Shown: positions 8,525 to 14,112, numbered from the stretch's first letter. The stretch is 14,112 nt of DNA from Bifidobacterium breve (GCA_945876305.1 CAMCOB010000026.1:1-14112), one strand, 5' to 3'. A program made the numbers and translations. The notes: a model not told the origin generated them from the letters alone.

Positions 8525-9501
8525 GCCGCGGCCCCGATGCCACCGGCATCCGTCACGCGCGGTGACACCACAAGCACTCCACGCTCAATCACCGCGACCC
8601 CGCCGGGAATTTCATCGCGTCCGCGGCCACGGGCGGCCCGGGCGCGTACGCGCTCCACCGGCCCCGACCCGAGCGCGTCTGATGGCAGCCCCGACTCGGC
8701 GATAAGCCTGCGCACCAGGAGGCGCGCCAGCGCAGCGGGCTCGGCGGCCAGATCGCGAGCGCCCAGGCCGCCGTCGCGGGCGCAGCGATCCCATGCGGAG
8801 GAGGCGGCCGCGTCGATCACCTCGGACTCGTCGCGCAAAAGGTCGGCGAGCCGGGCCAGATGCGCCTCGGCCGCTGGGTGCACACGACTGAGCGCGGGCA
8901 TCGCCCCATGACGCACGCGAGCTCGTGCCGTCGCCAGATCCTCATTCGTCGGGTCGTCCGTGAAGCTCACGCGTGCCAATTCGCACCACTCGCGGGTTTC
9001 GTGGCGGGAGAGCGTGAGCAGCGGGCGGATGAGTGCATCTCGGCGCGGGGCGATGCCAAGCGCCCCCGTACGGCCGGTACCGCGGGCGATACGGAAGATG
9101 ATCGTCTCGGCGTGGTCCGTGCGTGTGTGACCGGTCGCCACGAGATCGAGCCCCTCGCGACACCTGATCTCCTCTGCGATGGCCAGCCGGGCATCACGGG
9201 CACGCTCCATTGCGGCAGGCCCGGCGTCCAGACCAAGAGCGACGCGATACACGGTGAGGCCGAGCCCCTCTGCGGCCACAACGACCCCATCAGCCTCGTC
9301 GGAAGCCGCCGCGCGCAGGCCGTGGTCCACCACAAGTACGTGCACCGGACCATCATGCAGGCGTGGGAGCAGGTGCATGAGGCACGTGGAATCAGCGCCG
9401 CCGGACACCATTGCGAGGACGCCCGCCCCGGAGGGCAGCAGCCCATGGCGGCGGCAGTGCTCGTTGACCCGTTCGTCGATGCCCACGCCGGGAGTATGCA
9501 C
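8521..9501 (-). CDS. tilS: tRNA(Ile)-lysidine synthetase
   Basis: TilS attaches lysine to C34 of the CAU-anticodon tRNA-Ile, changing its reading from AUG to AUA. The N-type ATP pyrophosphatase domain contains the P-loop SGGADS (33-38), VLVVDHGLR, LVATGHTRTDHAETIIFRIARGTG and GIAPRR; the family signature GHTxxDxAET is intact. RVSFTDDPTNED and VRHGAMPAL follow, then a 120-residue C-terminal region that is Ala/Arg-rich and weakly conserved. I chose GTG at 9501 (VHTPGVGIDERV) because it lies 11 bases past the upstream stop with GAGG close by. The open frame continues to 9579, but that part overlaps the thioredoxin gene. GTG at 9486 is also possible. The length, 326 residues, suggests a short C-terminal domain set. 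Confidence 0.93.
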   Translation of the reverse strand: MHTPGVGIDERVNEHCRRHGLLPSGAGVLAMVSGGADSTCLMHLLPRLHDGPVHVLVVDHGLRAAASDEADGVVVAAEGLGLTVYRVALGLDAGPAAMERARDARLAIAEEIRCREGLDLVATGHTRTDHAETIIFRIARGTGRTGALGIAPRRDALIRPLLTLSRHETREWCELARVSFTDDPTNEDLATARARVRHGAMPALSRVHPAAEAHLARLADLLRDESEVIDAAASSAWDRCARDGGLGARDLAAEPAALARLLVRRLIAESGLPSDALGSGPVERVRARAARGRGRDEIPGGVAVIERGVLVVSPRVTDAGGIGAAA

Positions 9502-9512
9502 GTGGCCTCGGA

Positions 9513-10043
9513 TCAGCCGCGCGCCACCAGCGGGGCCGTAAGCCGCGCGAGGTCGGCACTGGTCACCGGGCCGGGCCATGTGGCGGCCAGCCGCCCCTCG
9601 CGGTCGAGCACCACGGTGGTCGGCAAACCGCTCACCGCGTAGGCATTGGCAACGGCGTCACCCCGGTCGAACCCGAGGGGGAATGTCACTCCCACCTCAC
9701 GTGCGAATGCCCGGGCGTCGTCCACGGAGTCGTTCACCGCAACACCCACCACCCTCACCGCAGGATGCGTCGTTGCGAACTGCTGCACATCGGGCATCTC
9801 CTTGCGGCACGGACCGCACCACGACGCCCACATGTTGATCACGGTGGGTCGTGGCCCCGGCACACCCACCGCCAGCGACCCCGCACCCTCAAGCATCGGC
9901 ACCGCCAGGTGCGCCGCGGATTCGCGCTGTGCCGTGGGCACCAACTGCGCCGCGGATTCCCCTCCCACCGATGCGCCGCATCCGGCAAGACCGGCCGCCG
10001 CGGGGACAAGCGCAAGCGCAACGAGGATGACCGGAATCCGCAC
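9513..10043 (-). CDS. TlpA/ResA-like thioredoxin-fold lipoprotein
   Basis: This is probably an exported, lipid-anchored thiol-disulfide oxidoreductase. With GTG at 10043 it has 176 residues. A hydrophobic segment (VILVALALVPAAAGLA) ends in the lipobox L19-A20-G21-C22, then a short linker holds a 12-residue duplicate, then a thioredoxin domain with VINMWASWCGPC (CxxC at 75-78), KEMPDVQQF, FPLGFDRG and the cis-proline loop SGLPTTVVLD. TlpA/ResA-type proteins reduce apocytochrome c or other exported thiols; the partner here is unknown. The GTG has TACGCT six bases upstream and no Shine-Dalgarno, consistent with a leaderless mRNA. The n-region then has only one Arg; ATG at 10070 would add MPARVYAHC and a second Arg. 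It is the first gene of the minus-strand cluster, 11 bases before tilS. Confidence 0.85.
   Translation of the reverse strand: MRIPVILVALALVPAAAGLAGCGASVGGESAAQLVPTAQRESAAHLAVPMLEGAGSLAVGVPGPRPTVINMWASWCGPCRKEMPDVQQFATTHPAVRVVGVAVNDSVDDARAFAREVGVTFPLGFDRGDAVANAYAVSGLPTTVVLDREGRLAATWPGPVTSADLARLTAPLVARG
9910..9959. repeat. Two 14-base direct repeats, 36 bases apart, in the thioredoxin linker
   Basis: TGCGCCGCGGATTC occurs at 9910-9923 and again at 9946-9959. The offset is 12 codons, so the repeat is in frame and gives ESAAQLVPTAQR followed by ESAAHLAVP between the lipobox and the thioredoxin domain. It looks like a short tandem duplication that lengthened the linker. Confidence 0.6.
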
Positions 10044-10049
10044 GCAGTG

Positions 10050-10055
10050 AGCGTA
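10050..10055 (-). promoter_or_regulatory. -10 element for leaderless thioredoxin-tilS transcript
   Basis: The minus strand reads TACGCT, then six bases (CACTGC), then the GTG start. This TAnnnT hexamer with six-base spacing and no Shine-Dalgarno fits a leaderless actinobacterial promoter with transcription beginning at the start codon. No good -35 hexamer is visible. Confidence 0.5.
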
Positions 10056-10083
10056 GACCCGGGCGGGCATCCGGGACGTCTCG

Positions 10084-10089
10084 TACCGT
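10084..10089 (+). promoter_or_regulatory. -10 element for leaderless PAP2 transcript
   Basis: TACCGT is followed by six bases (GGCCGC) and then the GTG start of the PAP2 gene; there is no Shine-Dalgarno. The geometry is the same as in the other leaderless candidates of this window. It lies about 30 bases from the divergent thioredoxin -10, so the two promoters share one short control region. Confidence 0.5.
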
Positions 10090-10095
10090 GGCCGC

Positions 10096-10599
10096 GTGCC
10101 TTCGCCCGAGATTACGGCCGCGGTTCTACGAGCCGATCGTCGCATTGGTGCAGCCACCCGTGCACGGGTGGCTGGTATCGAAGGGGGCCCTGAAGTCGCA
10201 CGACTGGTGGCCAATGCCACCGGCCCCGCGTTCCAACTGCTCGTCGGGGCCCTGCTGGTATCGCCGGGTTCGCGTGCCACCGGCCTGCGCGCCCTTGCAG
10301 CTGGCGGCCTGGCAGCGGGCATCGCCCGTGCGGCACGTGATGGCATTGGCCGCCCGCGGCCCGGGTCCCGTGATGAGGGGGGCTTCCCGAGCCGCCATGC
10401 AGCCTCCGCAACGGCGATCGCGCTGGTGATCGTGCGCGACAAGCCGCTTCTTGGCACCCTTGCCCTCGTTGCCGCCGGTGCCGGTCTGGCAGCACGGGTG
10501 GCGTCAGCCGATCACGAGCCGCTCGACATCGCCGCCGGTGCCGGGCTTGGTGCCGTCGTGGCCCGGTTTACGCGGCGTCGGCGACGGCGACGGACCTGA
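10096..10599 (+). CDS. PAP2-superfamily membrane phosphatase
   Basis: This 167-residue protein is likely a lipid or isoprenoid phosphate phosphatase. The three PAP2 motifs are present with variations: RDGIGRPRPG (about 88-97, first Lys replaced by Arg), FPSRHAASA (PSxH, with Arg where Gly is usual), and RVASADHEPLD (catalytic His with Asp four residues later). Hydrophobic stretches AFQLLVGALLV, LRALAAGGLAAGIA, LLGTLALVAAGAGLAA and IAAGAGLGAVVA could form four short membrane helices. The C-terminus is nearly pure Arg (RFTRRRRRRRT), part of which is read from DNA shared with the convergent gene. The start GTG at 10096 has no Shine-Dalgarno. The substrate cannot be told; a bacterial phosphatidylglycerophosphate or undecaprenyl-type lipid is possible. 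Confidence 0.78.
   Translation: MPSPEITAAVLRADRRIGAATRARVAGIEGGPEVARLVANATGPAFQLLVGALLVSPGSRATGLRALAAGGLAAGIARAARDGIGRPRPGSRDEGGFPSRHAASATAIALVIVRDKPLLGTLALVAAGAGLAARVASADHEPLDIAAGAGLGAVVARFTRRRRRRRT
10151..10174. promoter_or_regulatory. Perfect 24-bp palindrome inside the PAP2 gene
   Basis: The half-site CAGCCACCCGTG is followed immediately by its exact reverse complement, giving 24 bases with no mismatch and no spacer. It starts 55 bases into the PAP2 coding sequence and about 95 bases upstream of the divergent thioredoxin -10. A spacerless perfect palindrome of this size resembles an operator for a dimeric regulator. As RNA it would also form a strong hairpin in the PAP2 message. Confidence 0.5.
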
Positions 10600-11470
10600 A
10601 CTCGCCCGTCACGGCGGCGTCGGTGATGCCAACTGGGGTGCGCGCCACGGGTATCAGTGCCGACTCGGCGCGCGTCAGCATTCCCTCCATGCCCTGATCG
10701 CCGTCGATCCACTGGGCAACGCCGGCGGCAACCGCGCCCGCCGACACACGTACGCCCCCTCCTCCCCGCACATGCACGGCCTCAATTGCGATTGCAATTC
10801 GATCTCCCGCCTCGCGTGCCCGCTCCGCGGGCCCCGAGACCAGTGCCATAAAACGCCCATCACCGATGTCCACCACCAGGTCGGAGGGCGAGATCACCCG
10901 GGCGACGCCATGGTTGGCTGCGTCCAGCAGGGCATCACGTACCGCACCGCCGTAAATCGTGGTGATGTCGTCAAGGTCGGTGATGCCGACAAGCGCGAGG
11001 CTCACTGGCCCGCCGTCTTCAGCGGCCCTTTGGCAGTCGCGGTCGGCGATGAGGTCAAACACATCGAGGGGCGCGAGCCCACTGGGACGGCGACCACGAT
11101 CGTCGTCGGCATCACGCTGGCCAAACGCCAACCCCTCGGCCATCCCGGCATGTGCGGCTCCGAGGGCGGCAAGTACAACCACGGCCACGAACCCGGCGGT
11201 GATTTCACCAGCGCTCACCTGCCCGGCCGATGCGGTGGCCAGCGCCACCGCGGCAGCCAGAAGCGTGGCGATCAGACCAATGCCACCAGCAAGCGGTGCT
11301 GCGAGGACAGCGGGAATAACCAGCAACGGCCAGAGCCACCATGCACCAACGGCGATGATCGGAATCACCGTGGCGCCGAGCAGTGTCACCAGAAGAATGA
11401 GGCGACGCTGTCGGTACCGCGTGGTCATCGCGGGCCCGTGAACAACGTCGTGGGCGGGTGGGTTCATCAC
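10568..11470 (-). CDS. Membrane protein with degenerate GGDEF-like domain
   Basis: The protein has 300 residues from GTG at 11470. The N-terminal third holds about four hydrophobic segments (LILLVTLLGATVIPIIAVGAWWLW, LLVIPAVLAAPLAGG, GLIATLLAAAVALATA, FVAVVVLAALGAAHAG). After a charged linker, the C-terminal 160 residues have the GGDEF-domain pattern: VSLALVGITDLDDITTIYG, LLDAANHGVARVISPSDLVVDIGDGRFMALV, VRVSAGAVA and LTRAESAL. The signature GGDEF is replaced by IGDGRF, so catalytic acids of diguanylate cyclases are missing and activity is unlikely; a sensory or nucleotide-binding role is possible. GTG or the adjacent ATG at 11467 would sit in a hairpin. ATG at 11428 (MTTRYRQRRL) is a good alternative start. 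Its 3' end overlaps the PAP2 gene by 32 bases. The domain call is moderate. Confidence 0.65.
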   Translation of the reverse strand: MMNPPAHDVVHGPAMTTRYRQRRLILLVTLLGATVIPIIAVGAWWLWPLLVIPAVLAAPLAGGIGLIATLLAAAVALATASAGQVSAGEITAGFVAVVVLAALGAAHAGMAEGLAFGQRDADDDRGRRPSGLAPLDVFDLIADRDCQRAAEDGGPVSLALVGITDLDDITTIYGGAVRDALLDAANHGVARVISPSDLVVDIGDGRFMALVSGPAERAREAGDRIAIAIEAVHVRGGGGVRVSAGAVAAGVAQWIDGDQGMEGMLTRAESALIPVARTPVGITDAAVTGEFRSVAVADAA

Positions 11471-11488
11471 CGTGTGATGCGGTGAACC
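11461..11488 (-). promoter_or_regulatory. Hairpin enclosing the start codons of the GGDEF-like gene
   Basis: On the minus strand GGTTCA-ccgca-TCAC-acg-GTGA-TGAACC folds into a ten-pair stem with a five-base bulge and a three-base loop. Both candidate start codons, GTG (11470-11468) and ATG (11467-11465), lie in the 3' arm. If transcription begins upstream of 11488, initiation here would be masked by the fold, or the region is a 5' leader for the ATG at 11428. The inner part CATCAC-cgt-GTGATG (11465-11479) could instead be a protein-binding dyad. Confidence 0.4.
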
Positions 11489-11492
11489 GGAT

Positions 11493-11537
11493 GTGACGTC
11501 CGGTTTTCAAGAAGTTACCGGCAGCCCCGGACGTCAC
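11493..11537. promoter_or_regulatory. 11-bp inverted repeat in the GGDEF/dehydrogenase intergenic region
   Basis: GTGACGTCCGG (11493-11503) and CCGGACGTCAC (11527-11537) are exact reverse complements 23 bases apart. Each arm contains the palindrome GACGTC, so this may be two binding sites 34 bases apart rather than one stem. The right arm ends just before the dehydrogenase -10 (11539) and the pair spans its -35 region, which suits a repressor operator controlling the divergent promoters. Confidence 0.5.
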
Positions 11538-11538
11538 T

Positions 11539-11544
11539 TACACT
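11539..11544 (+). promoter_or_regulatory. -10 element for leaderless dehydrogenase transcript
   Basis: TACACT is followed by CGGCAC (six bases) and the ATG start, with no Shine-Dalgarno. TTACCG at 11515-11520, 18 bases upstream, is a possible weak -35. The arrangement fits a promoter whose transcript begins at the start codon. Confidence 0.55.
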
Positions 11545-11550
11545 CGGCAC

Positions 11551-12567
11551 ATGAACGACATCGCGACAATCGGAATCGTCGGCGGCGGCACCATGGGGGC
11601 GGAGATCGCCCACGTTGCGGCAGCCCGGGGGTTCACCGTGCTACTGGCCGACGCCGACCGCGCCCGCGCCGATGCCGGACGCGACCGTGCCATCGCCATT
11701 GCTGACCGCCGCGTGGAGCGCGGCCGGATGAGCAGCGATGAGGCAGCGGCCGTGGTGGCGGGCATCACGGCTGTGAACGGCATCGCCGACATCGGCGGCG
11801 TCGACGCGGTCATCGAGGCGGTGCCGGAGGATCTGGCCCTGAAGATCCGCGTGCACGCCGATATCGATGCGGCGGTACGCCCCGGCGCGCTGGTGGCCAC
11901 CAACACCTCCGGCCTCTCGGTCACCGCGCTGGCAGACGCCACCACGGGTCCCGGTCGCCTCATCGGCCTGCACTTCTTCAACCCCGCCAGCACCATGCGC
12001 CTGGTCGAGGTCATCGCCGGGGCGGCCACCGACGCGACGACCATCGCCCGGGCCTGTGCCCTTGCCAGGGCGCTCGGAAAGGAGCCGGTGCGGGTGGCCG
12101 AGTGTCCGGGGTTTGTGGTCAACCGGGTGCTCGTACGCGCGATGGCGGAGGCCTATCGGGCCGCCGCGGCGGCGCCGGTCGATCGTCGTACTGCCGACAT
12201 GATGGTGTCGGAGGGCGGGCCCGCCCCCATGGGTCCGTTCGCGCTCGGTGACCTGGTGGGGCTCGACGTACTCGAGAGTATCCGCAGCGATCTGGAGCGC
12301 GCATATGGCGATCGGTTCAACGATTCGGGCACCCTCGCCCCGCTGGTCGCATGCGGCGACCTCGGGCGGAAGACCGGCGCTGGGCTGATTCCCAATGCCG
12401 ACCCGATGCCACTCGGTACCGAACCGGTCATTGCGGCCGTCTACTACGCGGCGGCACTCGATGAGGCGCGGCGCTTGGTCGACGAGGGCATCGCCACGGC
12501 GGATGACATCGATCTGGCCATGCGCCTCGGTGCAGGCTGGACGAACGGGCCACTCGCGGGGGCGTAA
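11551..12567 (+). CDS. 3-hydroxyacyl-CoA dehydrogenase
   Basis: This enzyme oxidises 3-hydroxyacyl-CoA to 3-ketoacyl-CoA with NAD, as in beta-oxidation or 3-hydroxybutyryl-CoA metabolism. The 338-residue protein begins with a Rossmann fold (GIVGGGTMG at 8-16, LLADAD at the end of strand 2). Active-site residues match the human short-chain enzyme in spacing: Ser120 in NTSG, His141 in LHFFNP, Glu153 in LVEVI and Asn191 in CPGFVVNR. The C-terminal dimerisation domain has FALGDLVGLDVLESI. About 45 more residues (AAVYYAAALDEARRLVDEGI ... LGAGWTNGP) resemble the start of a second C-terminal domain, making it longer than simple Hbd/FadB2 (about 285) but shorter than PaaH-type. ATG at 11551 has TACACT six bases upstream. 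No thiolase or hydratase gene is nearby. Confidence 0.92.
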   Translation: MNDIATIGIVGGGTMGAEIAHVAAARGFTVLLADADRARADAGRDRAIAIADRRVERGRMSSDEAAAVVAGITAVNGIADIGGVDAVIEAVPEDLALKIRVHADIDAAVRPGALVATNTSGLSVTALADATTGPGRLIGLHFFNPASTMRLVEVIAGAATDATTIARACALARALGKEPVRVAECPGFVVNRVLVRAMAEAYRAAAAAPVDRRTADMMVSEGGPAPMGPFALGDLVGLDVLESIRSDLERAYGDRFNDSGTLAPLVACGDLGRKTGAGLIPNADPMPLGTEPVIAAVYYAAALDEARRLVDEGIATADDIDLAMRLGAGWTNGPLAGA

Positions 12568-12592
12568 CCCCGGCGTGGGTCACACCCCGGGG
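12568..12592 (+). terminator. Possible GC-rich stem after the dehydrogenase gene
   Basis: CCCCGG (12568-12573) can pair with CCGGGG (12587-12592), with GTG/CAC pairing inside, immediately after the TAA stop. There is no T tract, so it is at best a weak terminator. The 72-base gap to the next gene is very GC-rich throughout. Confidence 0.25.
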
Positions 12593-12627
12593 GCACAGCC
12601 CGCTCGGGGCGCCCGGGGTCGGCGCGA

Positions 12628-12633
12628 TACGCT
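12628..12633 (+). promoter_or_regulatory. -10 element for leaderless argF transcript
   Basis: TACGCT, identical to the hexamer before the thioredoxin gene, is followed by GCACAC (six bases) and the GTG start. No Shine-Dalgarno and no clear -35 are visible. It suggests that argF has its own promoter, separate from the dehydrogenase gene. Confidence 0.55.
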
Positions 12634-12639
12634 GCACAC

Positions 12640-13584
12640 GTGACGAACATGACGCCCCACCCGGCCATCCAGGGCCGCTCAGTGCTCTCTCTCATGCATC
12701 ACCCCGCCGATGCGATCAGGGACGTACTCGATCTGGCCGACCAATTGAAGGCCACACCGCAGTGGCCGGCAGCGCTTGCCGGGAAAAGCATCGCGGTGAT
12801 CTTCGAGCAGCCCTCCACGCGAACGCGTGTGTCGTTTGAGGTGGGCATCGCGCGTCTGGGGGCGCACCCGGTGGTGCTGGCCGGCCGGGACATGCAGCTT
12901 GGGCGCGGCGAGACGATCGAGGACACCGCCAAGGTGCTCTCGCGATTCGTTGACGCCATCGTCATCCGCACCGTGGACCACGGCAAGGTGATGGAACTGG
13001 CCGAGCACGCCGACGTGCCGGTGATCAACGCGCTTACCCACGCCCATCATCCATGCCAGGGCCTGGCTGACGTCATGACAATCCGCGAGCGCTTTGGCGA
13101 CCCGCGTGGCATCCGTGCCGCCTATGTGGGCGATGGCAATAACTGCTGCCACTCACTGATGGTGGTGGGTGCGCAGATGGGCATGGAGATCGTGGCCGGC
13201 TGCCCGGCGGGATACATGCCCGACCCCGAAGTGGTGGCCATATGCGATGCCATTGCACGCGACCATGGTGGCTTCGTGCGCGTGGTGGAGGACCCGCGGG
13301 AGGCAGTCACCGATGCCCGGGCGATCTACACCGACGTATGGGTATCGATGGGCGACGACGTGGCCGAAGAGGCCCAGCGGATCGCCGTGTTCACCCCGTA
13401 CCAGGTGAATGACGCACTCATGGACGCCGCCGCACCCGACTGCATCGCCCTGCACCCACTGCCGGCGCACGACGGCCTGGAGATCACCCGGTCGGTGTAC
13501 CACGGCCCACAGAGCGCGATCTGGGATGAGGCGGAGAACCGCCTGTACGTGCAGGCCGCGCTACTGATGCACCTGCTGGGCTAG
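12640..13584 (+). CDS. argF: Ornithine carbamoyltransferase (HPLP variant)
   Basis: The family transfers the carbamoyl group of carbamoyl phosphate to ornithine, giving citrulline for arginine synthesis. The 314-residue protein has the carbamoyl-phosphate site FEQPSTRTR (55-63), IRT (109-111) and HHPCQGLAD (136-144), and the ornithine-side motifs DGNN (165-168) and DVWVSMG (232-238). The C-terminal helix region WDEAENRLYVQAALL is typical. One key site differs: the family motif HCLPAH reads HPLPAH at 272-277, replacing the active-site Cys with Pro. HPLP is the aspartate-carbamoyltransferase form, but DGNN, SMG and AENRLxxQ are ornithine-type. GTG at 12640 has the leaderless geometry; ATG at codon 4 is an alternative. 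No other arg gene is in the window. Confidence 0.9.
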   Translation: MTNMTPHPAIQGRSVLSLMHHPADAIRDVLDLADQLKATPQWPAALAGKSIAVIFEQPSTRTRVSFEVGIARLGAHPVVLAGRDMQLGRGETIEDTAKVLSRFVDAIVIRTVDHGKVMELAEHADVPVINALTHAHHPCQGLADVMTIRERFGDPRGIRAAYVGDGNNCCHSLMVVGAQMGMEIVAGCPAGYMPDPEVVAICDAIARDHGGFVRVVEDPREAVTDARAIYTDVWVSMGDDVAEEAQRIAVFTPYQVNDALMDAAAPDCIALHPLPAHDGLEITRSVYHGPQSAIWDEAENRLYVQAALLMHLLG

Positions 13585-13600
13585 GAGGCCCGGCGGGACC

Positions 13601-14112
13601 ATGCTGCCCCTCGCCGACGACGTCCCGAACCGTCGGGCACCGATTCTCACCATCCTCATCATCGCCATATGGGTGGCGATGTGGATCGTGCACCTGATAC
13701 GCCCCGACGACGGCAACATCTCCGATTCGAGCCAGGCGCTCAACTGCCGCTGGGGCGTGGTGCCTGAGAACCTCGTGAATGGCGCGGGCTCCACCACCGA
13801 CCCCTGCGCCCTGATCAACGCCGATCATCAGGGATGGATCGAGGTCGTGACGGCACAATTCCTGCATGCCTCGTGGTGGCACATTCTCGGTAACGTGCTG
13901 TTCATGTGGGTCTTCGGTGCATCCGTTGAGTCCCGGCTCGGGCGCGTGCGATTTCTGCCATTCGTGCTCGCCTGCGGATCGCTGGCGCTCGTGGTGCAGG
14001 CGCTCGCCTCATCAACATCCACCAACCCGATCATCGGCGGGTCGGGCATGGTGGCCGCAGTACTGGGGGCGTACATCGTGCTGTTCCCATCCGCACGCGT
14101 CTGGGCACTCGT
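13601..14112 (+). CDS. Rhomboid-family intramembrane serine protease (3' end cut off)
   Basis: Rhomboids cleave membrane-spanning substrates within the bilayer. The visible 170 residues contain a first membrane helix (APILTILIIAIWVAMWIVHL, 13-32), an extracytoplasmic stretch with two Cys, then FLHASWWHILGNVLFMWVFGASVE, with the His94-xxx-Asn98 pair of the oxyanion region, a third helix (FVLACGSLALVVQAL), and GGSGMVAAVLGAYIVLFP with the catalytic Ser148 in GxSG. The second catalytic residue, a His in a later helix, lies beyond the window. ATG at 13601 lies 16 bases after argF, with GGAGG at 13584-13588 overlapping the argF stop and GGCGGG closer in. It is probably co-transcribed with argF. The substrate is unknown. 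Confidence 0.9.
   Translation, partial: MLPLADDVPNRRAPILTILIIAIWVAMWIVHLIRPDDGNISDSSQALNCRWGVVPENLVNGAGSTTDPCALINADHQGWIEVVTAQFLHASWWHILGNVLFMWVFGASVESRLGRVRFLPFVLACGSLALVVQALASSTSTNPIIGGSGMVAAVLGAYIVLFPSARVWAL

Noticed and set aside
9502..9579. Upstream extension of the tilS frame (26 residues)
   Set aside because: It overlaps the end of the thioredoxin gene, lacks conserved sequence, and a GTG just after that gene gives a normal TilS N-terminus.
10044..10457. Upstream extension of the thioredoxin reading frame to 314 codons
   Set aside because: The extension runs antisense through the PAP2 gene, places about 138 low-complexity residues before the lipoprotein signal and would destroy export.
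12568..12639. Multiple G/C runs after the dehydrogenase gene as a strong terminator or riboswitch
   Set aside because: Only a bulged stem without a T tract can be drawn, and no known riboswitch core is recognisable; I kept it only as a weak terminator candidate.

Overview
The window is a G+C-rich bacterial chromosome segment that is densely packed with core genes. The order tilS-hpt-ftsH-folP-folB-folK ... coaX ... lysS is the arrangement known from Actinomycetota; in Mycobacterium the same series has folE after ftsH and panC-panD before coaX. A DUF2469-like protein, a family known mainly from Actinomycetota, and several apparently leaderless GTG/ATG starts point the same way. I would call it a lineage of Actinomycetota outside the well-studied actinomycetes; the exact class cannot be read from this sequence.

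Left block, minus strand, transcribed from about 10043 down to 1: TlpA-like thioredoxin lipoprotein, tilS, hpt, ftsH, folP, folB, folK, DUF2469-like protein, coaX, dusB, greA and lysS (cut by the left edge). Neighbouring genes mostly overlap by 1-4 bases (tilS/hpt, folP/folB, folB/folK, coaX/dusB, greA/lysS) or lie a few bases apart. Wider gaps occur only before ftsH (70 bases) and before greA (100 bases), and both can hold an internal promoter. The block combines folate synthesis (folP, folB, folK), CoA synthesis (coaX), purine salvage (hpt), tRNA modification and charging (tilS, dusB, lysS), membrane proteolysis (ftsH) and transcription rescue (greA).

Right block: a small PAP2-family phosphatase (plus) starts back to back with the thioredoxin gene. 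It runs convergently into, and overlaps by 32 bases, a minus-strand membrane protein with a degenerate GGDEF domain. That gene is divergent from a 3-hydroxyacyl-CoA dehydrogenase (plus), followed by an ornithine carbamoyltransferase-like gene (plus) and a rhomboid protease cut by the right edge.

I see no rRNA, tRNA, CRISPR array, insertion sequence, prophage or defence cassette, and no undescribed multi-gene system. The signals that gene calls do not explain are small. Four separate transcription units have a TAnnnT hexamer exactly 6 bases before the start codon and no Shine-Dalgarno. Two essential genes (ftsH, lysS) appear to start at CTG. There is a perfect 24-bp palindrome inside the PAP2 gene, a perfect 12-bp-stem hairpin inside greA, and paired dyads between the GGDEF and dehydrogenase genes. 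The ornithine carbamoyltransferase has HPLP where the family has HCLP.
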